DNA of 23,362 bases, from the NCBI GenBank assembly GCA_019649035.1, contig BMAT01004906.1:239746-263107 (forward strand), in the 5' to 3' direction. This DNA comes from Elysia marginata. Its lineage: Eukaryota > Mollusca > Gastropoda > Plakobranchidae. Shown piece by piece: positions 1-9,290 of this stretch. The first letter of the stretch is position 1, and each line of letters opens with the position of its first letter. The notes below the pieces were generated by a model that made no database searches, was not told where the DNA came from, and was given only the letters and a program-made list of their open reading frames with translations. Made by a program: the position numbers and the translations under genes.

Positions 1-1352
1 AATTTAGATAGAATGAGGGATGTCACAAGAGTCTTTGCCACTTTTTCTATAAGGTATTCTTGGATGCTGCCTATTTTTCTCAGTTGAAAATGCAGGGACT
101 TGCAGAGGGATGAAAGTTATGATTACCCCCCTCTTATCAATATTAGCAACAGAACTTGGTCCACCAGCTGGGGAATCATGCCTGCAAGCATTTGCAGGGT
201 AGCGGTATTCTCAGGATCATCCTTGTGTATGCTATAAATGTTTTAATTCGATACCTTAGAGTAAAGGCACTATTTTTTGCGATTGAGGTTATTCAACGCC
301 CAAGGTAGTTATGGTTGAGGTACACTGTGTATGGTGACTTAGGCCCAGATTCTAAATGTCCTCAAAGTACATTACTACAACTAGTCTATCTAATACATTT
401 GGTGTTTTATATTGCTTCTCAACTGATTTAGAATTAGATCTGTTTTGTTTTGTTTCTTCTCCAGTCTTCCAGTTAAGAGCATCATCATCAGCAGCACCAC
501 CACCATATAAACTTATTTTTATTAATAAAATTATGGACATGAGTGCTAACACTAGTAACTACTAACAGTAACACATCTTCATCAAGGCTAAGCCTACATT
601 TAACAGTAACGCATTTTGATCTGATTTTTAAATATAGGTATTGAACAATGAGATGCATTATTTGAATTCCTAATTTTGTAAACAGGGATGCAAGTTTTCC
701 AATTTTAGCAGGAATTCCGATTTTTTGGCAGTTTTCTTTAGCTAAAAAAGTTGGAAAATCTTTTAAAATTATGGCTTAAAATAAATGTTAAAGAAAAACT
801 CCAAAATTAAGATTCATGGAAAATCTTTCGAGTTGTATAGCTGCGTAGACCCTAGTACAGAGTTGTATCTACTATTTTTAATTGGTCTATCAAAAGTTCT
901 ATATGGGCAACCATAGAGTGTAAAATTTTCCTGCTTCTTTAGCATAAGCCGCTAGCATCCCTGTGTAAAACTTTACTGACGAAATGGAGGGTAATGATTA
1001 AATGAGTCTAGTTCTTATAGTGGCACCCTAGTGTGGAAATCCTGCCAAATATTGAACAAAATGTCCATGCTGGAAAGTAAGTAAAAAGAACTAGACATTT
1101 TTATGAAATTGAAGAAATGTCACAAAAACAAAAAAAAAGTTGCTTTTCGTCGCAATTGGGACAAAAGTTGTGAGTATGATAGCGGTCTCCCCGAGGAACA
1201 GACTATGAAACAAATAGATTTTCAAGGCTTACAACCATGTTATTAAGTCCTTTAAAAAATATGCACACATTTTTGCATAATGTGATGTAAAACTTTATTA
1301 CCATAAATCTCTTTGTAATTGTAATTTCCTTTCCTTGATTTCTAATTTTCAG
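1..1352 (+). other. DUT: intron of DUT (3' part), no coding exon seen
   Basis: AT-rich sequence upstream of the dUTPase exon. It ends in a good acceptor (TTTCTAATTTTCAG). I searched it by eye for the dUTPase motif 1 (Ala-Ala-Gly-Tyr-Asp-Leu type) in all + frames and did not find it, so the preceding exon is probably left of the window. It holds a partial copy of an inverted-repeat element near 968-1041 and otherwise nothing I recognise. Confidence 0.7.
968..1041. repeat. partial copy of the 2277-2480 inverted-repeat element
   Basis: The block matches 2402-2480 in the same orientation: a shared TTACTGA(C/G)GAAATG then GGTAATGA, and at the end a shared GTGGCACCC(T/C)AGTGTGGAAAT-like terminus. 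I could not see a matching left terminal repeat, so this may be a truncated or diverged copy. It sits in the DUT intron. Confidence 0.6.
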
Positions 1353-1689
1353 TGCCCAAGACATAGTCGTCCCTGCAAAAGGCAAAGAGGTCGTCAGCAC
1401 AGACATCCAGATAGCTGTGCCTGATGGTTGTTATGGCCGTGTGGCTCCACGTTCTGGGCTGGCGGCAAAAAAGTTCATCGATGTTGGTGCTGGTGTTGTC
1501 GACCAAGACTATCGTGGAAACGTCGGTGTGGTTTTGTTCAATTTTTCAAATGAAGACTTTAAAGTGAGCAAAGGCGACAGAATTGCTCAGCTCATCTGTG
1601 AAAGAATATGTTACCCAGACCTGGAAGAATTACCGGCATTGGATAAGACAGAACGTAACAGTGGCGGATTTGGGTCAACAGGAAAGTAA
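1353..1689 (+). CDS. DUT: dUTP diphosphatase (dUTPase), terminal coding exon
   Basis: dUTPase hydrolyses dUTP to dUMP and pyrophosphate, which keeps uracil out of DNA and supplies dUMP for thymidylate synthesis. The animal enzyme is a homotrimer with five conserved motifs. This exon starts after a TTTTCAG acceptor with the last base of a split codon and gives 111 residues before TAA. Motif 2 is [10 protein letters not shown]. Motif 3 is [12 protein letters not shown] and holds the catalytic Asp and the uracil-contacting Tyr. Motif 4 is KGDRIAQLI. Motif 5 is SGGFGSTGK, the mobile C-terminal arm with the Arg/Phe that close over the nucleotide. Motif 1 must lie in an exon outside the window. All key residues visible here are intact, so this looks like a functional gene and not a pseudogene. 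The eukaryotic-type motif spacing and the intron argue against a retroelement or viral dUTPase. Certainty about the family is very high. Confidence 0.96.
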
Positions 1690-2276
1690 AGATGCAGGAG
1701 CCTTTTACTTTTTTTTTTTAGTACCTTTAGTATTATGACAAAACATCTGAAATTGTGGACCCACCTTCTAAGATGGGATTTTTTCAAAGCTTTTGCTCTG
1801 CCGTCTTATAGTGAGCTAAAACTACAGGTATTCTAATCACTGCTTTATAACATTTTGTGATTGACAGTGGTCTAAATCAGTAAATGAGTTAAAACCATTC
1901 AATGTTTTAAAACTGCTAAGTCAAGTGGCTTTCCAAGTAATGTGTTTCTTATGTTTATCTTTTTAGATGTTTTGTCCTTTTAAAATTTATAGTGAAACAG
2001 ATCTAAAAAAATTGTTAAAGCTGTAAGGCAAACTTTTTTTGTTTCTCTTCTAAAGTTTATTGGGACTAAAGGTATTTTTCTACTAAATATATTATGACCC
2101 CAGGCCTGCTATTTACTGTTATTGGTACTGCAAATATAGGCTTGTTACCTTGCTGGCTTAAATTAGTTATAACTTCAGGGTTTTTTTTATTGGTTAATCA
2201 ATTTTTCCACGTGAAGACTAATTTAGAGCATTAAGAAACTTAAAAGTTTAACATATATGTTGTTTAAGTCGGAAGT

Positions 2277-2480
2277 ATTTCGACACAGAGGTGCCACTCT
2301 AGGCCCATCCCCGCTAAGCCCAAACTACATGGTTATAAATTCTATCTTATTTTTAGAACATAAAGGGTGCTGTGCAGCAAGATGCAGAATTTTTAATTAT
2401 GACAAACATTACTGAGGAAATGACAGGTAATGAGGAGTAATTTCTAACTTGGTTAAACAGTGGCACCCCAGTGTGGAAAT
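2277..2480. mobile_element. MITE-like element with 22-nt terminal inverted repeats
   Basis: The left end (2277-2298) and the reverse complement of the right end (2459-2480) agree at 19 of 22 positions, with a perfect inner block GGTGCCACT/AGTGGCACC. The interior is about 160 nt, AT-rich and non-coding. The right half recurs at 968-1041. Small size, terminal inverted repeats and multiple copies suggest a non-autonomous DNA transposon. I did not find a clear target duplication, so the superfamily is unassigned. Confidence 0.6.
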
Positions 2481-3468
2481 TGTGCTGCGAAAACTTTTGG
2501 TTAAGAGTGTAATTCATTTCAATACTTGGGTTTCTTTGATTGGATTTCTCACAGAGGGAGGGGCTTGCAAAAAAAAATTCAGAATCAACTTGCTTATTAC
2601 TTCCATATCGCCCGAAGCCTACTAATATAAATTATGACAGCTAATTGACTGAGTCAATACATTATATTTGGAAAGAGAGAGAGAAGGGGGTTGGCAAAAA
2701 TGCATAACAATACAAGCCCTACACATGGTGCACTAAGCTTGGTTCACATGACACTATTTCCTTATCCGCAGTTTCATAAAAAATCATGTTACCAAATTTT
2801 TATTTTGCTAAGATAGATATCCTTCTTCTTGTTCAGCAATAAGAGTAAGATGCTAGTGACCACCAAGGAAAATGGTGTACTTGTACCCACAAATTGGGGA
2901 AATTTCAAGGAAATATAGCCACCTTCCATCAAAATGTAAATTTTACTCAATGGAATTTTTTTCAGTTCATTGTGACATGTATAGATTAAGAGTAAAATGC
3001 AGTACAATAATTTAGCTTCGATGTACATTCCCTCTCAAAGAATTTGTAAGACCGATTATCACAAAAGGCTTTACTAAAAATTTTTAAAAATAGCTACTAT
3101 TTCATCAATGGATATATGTAAAAAGCAGCTTCAGCTCCTTAAGTATTATAAATCATGCTTAATAAAACCTGTATTTGATTCACTATTTGTCCTGATGTAG
3201 GTTCATATATATTTTTAAATAAAATAGCCCTAGCAGCAATTATTATGATAATAGTACTTTCATATTGACCTTTTAGAAGTCGCGCACCATCCAGTCATTT
3301 TTTATTAATTTAGATACATGAACATGATGTAGTTTAACTTCAGTGAGAATAGCCTTATGTTTAGTAATAGAGAAAAGGAGTTCGGTAACTCATTGTTTGT
3401 TTTTCTTTTTCCAATATGTTTGAAAACAAACTATATGGCTTGCAAGCCATTCATGCTTTGATTTGTGA

Positions 3469-3474
3469 AATAAA
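3469..3474 (+). terminator. candidate polyadenylation signal of DUT (AATAAA)
   Basis: A canonical AATAAA followed by a U-rich/GU-rich downstream region from about 3490. It is the best of three + strand hexamers after the DUT stop codon. Cleavage would fall near 3485-3495. Confidence 0.45.
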
Positions 3475-3798
3475 ATTTAAATGAAAAGGATGTCTTGTTT
3501 TTATTTTTTACATTTTAGTGTTTTGAAAAATGCATTTGCCTGTTTTTTTATATTAATATTATATAATAATCGTTTTTGTTTCACACTATTTTAATATGCT
3601 TATTTCTATAACTTGTATTAATTTAGCTGCTTTTAAGAATATAAGTACAATGGAAATCTCATAATTTGAATCGCTTGGAAATGAGCAAAAACTTTAAATT
3701 AATGAAGAATCAGCTTTAATTTCTTAGCTATTTATTATGCTCCATTATTTCTCCCCTACTTTGCAGACAGGTAGAAACCAAATGATTCAAAGTTCAAT

Positions 3799-3996
3799 GG
3801 TCTATCTAGACACCTCAGTGTGGGTTTTGGGGCAGCAGTGTTAGTTCATTCTGAGAAAGCAGAAGGAAAACCTTCAAGTTCGATATAGACTTCAAATTAA
3901 GAGAACTTTATTAACTTTGAATTTAGTTTACAGGGATGTAAAAATAAGTTCACAAAATTAGAAACTTTGGAACTGAGATTGAGGTGTCTGTAGACC
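3799..3996. mobile_element. MITE-like element with ~17-nt terminal inverted repeats
   Basis: The left end (3799-3817) reads GGTCTATCTAGACACCTCA. The right end (3980-3996), reverse complemented, reads GGTCTACAGACACCTCA, so the arms match apart from a two-base indel and one substitution. The interior is about 160 nt and non-coding. The left arm also contains CACCTCAGTGTGG, close to the terminus of the 2277-2480 family, which may indicate a distant relation. It lies in the spacer between the convergent genes. Confidence 0.55.
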
Positions 3997-4149
3997 GTGG
4001 AATCATTTCTTTTCTGTGTGCAAAGGTAAGGTTTTGTTAATAGCTCAACAGAGTAAAAGAAATGGTTTTAAAAGCAATTCTTTATTGAATCCTCTTGATT
4101 TCAAGTTTTTGTTCATTCCCAAGAGATTCCAATTGTGAGGTTTCCACTG

Positions 4150-4292
4150 TACAGTAAATCTCCTAAGATAAACGGATTAAACCCCTCTGGGCCCAAATGA
4201 GAAGTTTATTTTATCCAAATTAATATTAAGCAGTATCTTTGTAAAGGAAAGGTACTAAAACCCTAGTTCTATCTTAAGTAGATACCACTGTA
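4150..4292. mobile_element. TA-flanked MITE (CAGT...ACTG ends), copy 1
   Basis: The element is bounded by TA on both sides, starts CAGT and ends ACTG. Its ends are imperfect inverted repeats: CAGTAAATCTCCTAAGATAA on the left, and from the right inward CAGTGGTATCTACTTAAGAT. TA duplication plus CAGT termini is typical of pogo/Tigger-type Tc1-mariner relatives. A second copy, in opposite orientation, is at 21557-21720 and shares 18 identical bases (4202-4219) plus a GGGCCCA block. Family assignment is inference. Confidence 0.6.
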
Positions 4293-4488
4293 TGTGAAAA
4301 TGCATTTCTGAATAACAATTTACTGAAAAGCTCAATGAGAAATTCCTTTTACAAGTATTTAAAAACAAAGAAAAAGACCCCTTGGGTCAAACTTGCAGAT
4401 TATCAAAAAAGGAACACATACACATTCCACAAAAAAACCCCACAACTTAACAAAACTCTAGTGATTCATTTATGAACAATATTTTTTG

Positions 4489-4494
4489 TTTATT
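4489..4494 (-). terminator. candidate polyadenylation signal of the spectraplakin (AATAAA)
   Basis: TTTATT on the + strand reads AATAAA on the minus strand. On the minus strand, from roughly 30 nt downstream, the sequence becomes strongly GU-rich (complement of about 4410-4460, with runs such as GTTGTGGGGTTTTTTTGTGG). This is the best signal plus downstream-element pair on this strand in the left third of the window. Confidence 0.5.
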
Positions 4495-5110
4495 GAAATG
4501 GTACATGTTCTTTACATAAGGCAGGATAAAAGCAGGTATATTGGTGATAGTTGATATGGTTAAATTGTTACTTATTATAATAAATCTGTGAACACAACCC
4601 ATTACCCGCACGTTTTCAAACTACAACCACATGTGACCCTTTTCATCTGACCAACAGTGGAATTATTGCTCACATTACTGCAACTTTAAAAAAAAAATCT
4701 TATAAATATAATTACTGAACATTTGCTTAACTCTAGTTGCTAGCTATATCTGCAAATGTCTCACATTTTTACACTTTTTTTTTTAAAGGTGGGACCTAAC
4801 TGTACCTCATAACAAAATTAAATGCATTTATAAAGTAATCTTATTTTAAACAAATGCATATCATTAAAAAATAATGCTGTCAAATGGCTATAAATTATTT
4901 TTAAAACTTAGGAACACCTAAGAACATCTGTTTATTGTATGTGTCTCAGATCAATTTTAAATCCTAAATTCAATCAGTCACTGCTTGCTGCAATTTTCAA
5001 TTTCAAACATCTCAAAGTTCAAGAGATTTTTTTTTTCAGTATCTGCCTGTTCTATACCCAAACATAATTAAAGCCAAAGCTATTTTAAGATCACACATTA
5101 GCCTTCCTGT

Positions 5111-5190
5111 ACTCTGCCGGAGACTATCACAGTGCAGTATCTGCCATAATGTTTTCACAGCAGATACTGCACTTTGATTGTCCCGAGCAG
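5111..5190. repeat. fold-back repeat, copy 1 (pre-miRNA-like hairpin)
   Basis: A near-perfect hairpin. The arms 5131-5144 and 5160-5173 pair over 14 bp without mismatch around a 15-nt loop. Pairing continues outward to 5122/5182 with two mismatches, and more weakly to the ends of the feature. The right arm (5160-5182), reverse complemented, is identical over 23 nt to 18201-18223. It lies within the probable spectraplakin 3' UTR. It could be a fold-back transposon remnant or a hairpin RNA; the dispersed copies favour the former. Confidence 0.7.
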
Positions 5191-8100
5191 TCCTATAAAA
5201 TCATCCAGTAAAATCTCTAGCTTAAAACACATCCCTCTGAAAGTTACAGACCCATATTGGACCTCCATAAATAAATAGCCTTTGACGAAGCAAGTATGAC
5301 CTCCCCAATACCTTGTGGGACACAAGAATTCTAATGCGGTACAAGTAACAGGCTGTATCCATCGCCCCCTCTAACACCACCCGTGAATACATTACATGTG
5401 ACATACGCAAAAGTGTATTTAAAATAATGAGACAGAGAAGTAAACTTGTCGCCAACACCTGAAACCTTGCCATAATTTTTTTCTTCATACACACATAGAA
5501 AGTATAGGATTATGAAACCTAGGTGAGAGCATCTCGAGATAAATGGAAGGTATATATAACAATATCTTATTGTGCATCATACAAAAACTAGCTGAATGGT
5601 TTAGATTTACATCTATGATATAATGCGTTCACTACACTTTCTCAATTAAGATTTGAGATCATGAAAACAAAGATGTTTTGAGCATTCCTAACAAAAACCA
5701 AACAGGCAATGGCTTTAAAGAAAGTTAACGGTGGCTGTTGTTAAAAACTAGAAACGGTTGATGAAACATGATTGAAAATGCCAAGCACAATGCCACTTTT
5801 TGAGCAATCTTACCTTCAATATTTGCAGGAATATAATATATTATTACCCTTTTCGCTTCTATTGATATTGTATTCTGTAAAGTGTAATGCATATAAAGAA
5901 AAAAGGATACAGCGTTAAAATATTATTAAGGCCATGAACATGTTTTTTTCCACAAGAGAATCACTTTTTTCCCTTCTAATCATATAAAAAACCTAAGCAC
6001 TCCTACTTAAAAAAATTCACCAATCTAAAAAAAGTGCAATAAATAGCAAAATTTTCTTCATATAATAAATTAAATAGGTTGAAGTCGCAAGAAAAATTAA
6101 GTATTACTAGCAGTGATAAACAATTTCTTGCTACTGCATTTTTAAAAATAAAATATTGTCAACTTAAAAGAAAAAAAAAACAATAATCACTATCTCTTAT
6201 AAAATTCAAGGAACATTCAGGGATGCCAAATGATTTTGAAAATTCTACTGCTCATAATTTTTTCCATGTTAAATGCGGCATAGCCAGGGCACTTAGCCTA
6301 CAGTTAATATTCAGAATTTCAAGTCACATCAATTTAAACAATAAAGACTTCATGAGCCATCATTCAGAATGTGCAGTTATACAAGATGTATGGAAGCACA
6401 GGTGGAAAAAAATCTCACAGTAAGGTGCAACTTCTTAAATGTGTGAAATTTTGTAACATTCCGAATTGACTCATAAGTTAACCTATGAACAGCCTTTACT
6501 TACGGTAATAACATCATCGTTAAATCTTTTTAAGTCAACATCAATCATGAAAAATCACACATATTTGTGAATTTTGTACAATTAAAAATATATACTACTA
6601 GTATAAAATATGGATGGGTAAATGAGAATGTCCCGTCAAAAATTCATATATTTATAATGATATTAAAATGTGAAGGTAAACAAAAAACATTTTGAATCAA
6701 CAGTGGAATGTTTTTCTGTCAGGCAATTGCATGTGAACAAATGATAAATGCTTGATAAAAGAAAACAAACAGACATTGGCTCCATATTAAGAAAGCCACA
6801 GTTAAGCTTCTGTCTCAAGCACTCTTCCTATCGTACGACTTGATGGCATGTATGCTCTCTTCTGTAATCATGTGTGCATATAGTTTCTCTCTCTCTCACT
6901 CACCTAACTTATTCTTTATCTCTGTCCGTGTCCTTCGATCTTTCTCAGAAAGAAATAAAGTGCACAACTATAAATGAAAATAGCACTATGGTACTTCATC
7001 GAAACAATGTTTCTTTCCAAGAAATATTACATGAAAAAAAAATCATATACTCATTTGTCCTACTAGAGAGGCCTGTATGACAAACATAAGAACATTCGCA
7101 CAAGTTATATCCTTTCAGAAAATATTTTGCACACTTGAGCACACAAGAACACAAAGTACACAATCATCTTGAGGTTAAAAAACTTTGATAAAATTAAAAA
7201 CATCCATTTGAGACACAAACACATTTCTATGTACAATCATTAATTTTAACAAATGTAGGAATACAAACATTTTCAAGTACCATGAAACAAGTTTTTGACA
7301 TCAACCTATGTGTAATTGTAACAAGCCTCGGTTTCAAGTTGATAATTGACATTTGACCTATGTACTGAAAAAAGATCACAATAACTGAATAAGTACTGGC
7401 AGACACGATTTGACACTTATACTGATTTTTTTTTGGTCCAGAGCTCAAGGCTGCTATTTTGGTGCATGCAAGATAAAATTTTACCAATCAATTTATCCTT
7501 TCTTCTACGTACTCTTGATAAATTTGGCATCCTAAATCCCAAACTAGTGCCTGTCTAAGTTATTGAGAGCTGCTAAGACTAAGAGTCACAAAACAGGCAG
7601 AGAGCTGATCATTATCTACAAAAACAAGACAAAAGATTTATCCCTTAATAGGTATTCAAAACAACTTTTAAATATCCATTTATCACCACAAGGGGTTCCT
7701 ACTGTCGAGCTTTCAAACATTGCCATTTTAAAACAACCACCTTGAACTAAGACTAAGAGGTCATTCTTTTTGTAAAAGTTACTGACAAAAGCAGGAACCC
7801 CTAAAACTTTGATATTTGATATAACAAGTGGAATGCAAAAGTAAAAACAACAATGAGTTAATCATCTTTTTAGGTCTGGCACCGTGGCTGATTAAAAATT
7901 TTGTTTAAGATAATAAGAATAAAATATCTTTAAATACTTATTTGATCTTCATAGGTTAAAAATAAGAAAAGCTTTTTTATCTTTACAATGGAATGGTTGG
8001 TTAATGCTGCACAAACAAAGAGAAATTATACAAACGTTGCATACAATTCGTTTTTTCTCCAGAATATTTTAGATGTTGCTCAGGATACTTTTGAACACCA

Positions 8101-9112
8101 TGATTTTGTTAATCAACAATGGAAAAGGTACACTATAATTATAAAATATAGTATCGTCAAAGTTTATTATTTAAAATTTTAATATTTCGGAATTTGCAGA
8201 AGCAGAGAAAGTTTAATGTATCATCAAACATTCTGTCTTCCATTCCAAAGGCAAAATGAATTAATCAATACTCTTAATTTCAGCTTTCATGTCTCTTCTT
8301 TTTAACATTTTCCCTGTCAGTCTCTCTCCATAAAAAATTTCTTACGTTGCCCTTACCTTTTCTTCAAGACGTCTCTTCTTTCAAGCTGAATAAAAGTTTA
8401 AAACTGAGACAATTCAGTGATGCCATTGAATGAACACTGTAGAATCACACTGGTTTCTTTAATGTAAAATAACAAAAAGAATAGCTCAAAGAATCAACTT
8501 TTGCACACATCTCCAAGGTGACAGATAATATTTACCCTTAAGATGGCATAATTGAGAATGAGAAAAGAGGACAAAAATTATTGTTCTTGCCTGCAAACGA
8601 TTCACTTCAAAGAGGAAGTTTACAAACAGGAATGATAATTTGCTCTCTATCTCATTCCCAACAAGAATTTGTGTAAGATCTGCGGCAGAAATGTGTCATA
8701 ACTCTATTCTATTTCATGCCATGATCTTATTTAAAAAAAACCTTTATCACCAGCACACTGTAAATGTAATGCAGGGAAAGCAAATCATTTGAAAAGTAGA
8801 CATTTCCTTTTTTATACACTAGAGACTGCTCGCTGCTTAAGGGTATGAACCAGAGCTTGCAATAGCCATCACCTGAGAAAAAACTGAGGGCGAGGGCTCA
8901 AGCCCTACCGAGAAGGGTCCAAGGGCATGTGTTGAAAGCAAAGGATTGGTGGCGTTTCGACTCCAGTTTCTATGAAAGTTTAGGCTGAATTTATATATTC
9001 CCAGCTGTGATTTACTGGTCAACCCATTCTTGGATCTAGACCCTACCTAATCTTCACCAATTCAAATGAATCTAAGCAACAAAGAAGAGGCCAGAGCAGC
9101 TCCAGCGCCAGC

Positions 9113-9290
9113 CTATCTGAAGGTGTGTGGGGCTTGTCCAGTCGGGGTGCGGGGGGTGCTGGGCAATCTCCGCTGCCGGGATCCTCCCATGCTGTTACCT
9201 GGCGTGGTGTGACCTGACCCGAGTCCCTTGGTCGGTGTCACACTGCCAGGCCTCTGGGATGAGGAGTACAAAGAGGTAGGTGTCGTCGGC
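9113..9290 (-). CDS. MACF1/DST: spectraplakin terminal coding exon and stop
   Basis: The first base completes an Arg codon, then 58 codons and TAG at 9113-9115. Acceptor TTTACTCGTCCCCAG. Residues 753-811 include [20 protein letters not shown] and [20 protein letters not shown], a basic, TP-rich C terminus comparable in style to the PRTP ends of vertebrate MACF1. The GC-rich composition falls away after the stop. Confidence 0.9.

Larger units (their letters stand above)
1690..3490 (+). other. DUT: probable 3' UTR of DUT
   Basis: AT-rich, no coding signal. AATAAA hexamers occur at 3161-3166, 3218-3223 and 3469-3474. The last is followed within 15-40 nt by a U/GU-rich stretch (around 3490-3530), the usual downstream element of a cleavage site, so I favour it. 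The two earlier hexamers could be proximal sites. A 204-nt inverted-repeat element (2277-2480) is inserted in this UTR. The exact transcript end is inferred. Confidence 0.5.
3491..4464. other. spacer between convergent DUT and spectraplakin 3' ends
   Basis: No coding signal on either strand. More than a third is made of inverted-repeat elements (3799-3996 and 4150-4292). The stretch between them ends in TTTCCACTG abutting the TA at 4150, which looks like the end of yet another CAGT-type element. Additional TTTATT hexamers (AATAAA on the minus strand) occur at 3908, 4081 and 4204, so minus-strand read-through transcripts could end here. Confidence 0.5.
4465..9112 (-). other. MACF1/DST: probable long 3' UTR of the spectraplakin
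   Basis: About 4.6 kb of AT-rich sequence with no splice-supported coding exon lies between the stop codon and the best minus-strand poly(A) signal at 4489-4494. A possible proximal signal (TTTATT on +) is at 8163-8168 with a weaker downstream context. The stretch holds a fold-back hairpin repeat (5111-5190) and a short CT-rich run near 6885-6902, and is otherwise featureless to me. The continuity of the UTR is inferred; an unseen intron is possible. Confidence 0.45.

Noticed and set aside
181..198. Small hairpin CCTGCAA-GCAT-TTGCAGG
   Set aside because: Seven base pairs only, with no context suggesting function.
356..565. + strand open frame containing ELDLFCFVSS, briefly considered as a dUTPase motif 1 exon
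   Set aside because: It lacks the Ala-Ala-Gly-Tyr-Asp-Leu pattern, and no suitable donor or phase was found.
5131..5182. A U2 or U4 snRNA fragment, because of the GTGCAGTATCTGC/GCAGTATC words
   Set aside because: Similarity to the snRNAs covers only about ten bases, and no Sm site or other snRNA domains follow. The palindromic repeat explains the sequence better.
7691..7802. 10-bp inverted repeat AGGGGTTCCT/AGGAACCCCT in the 3' UTR
   Set aside because: Arms of this length within 100 nt are expected about once or twice by chance in 23 kb, and it does not extend.
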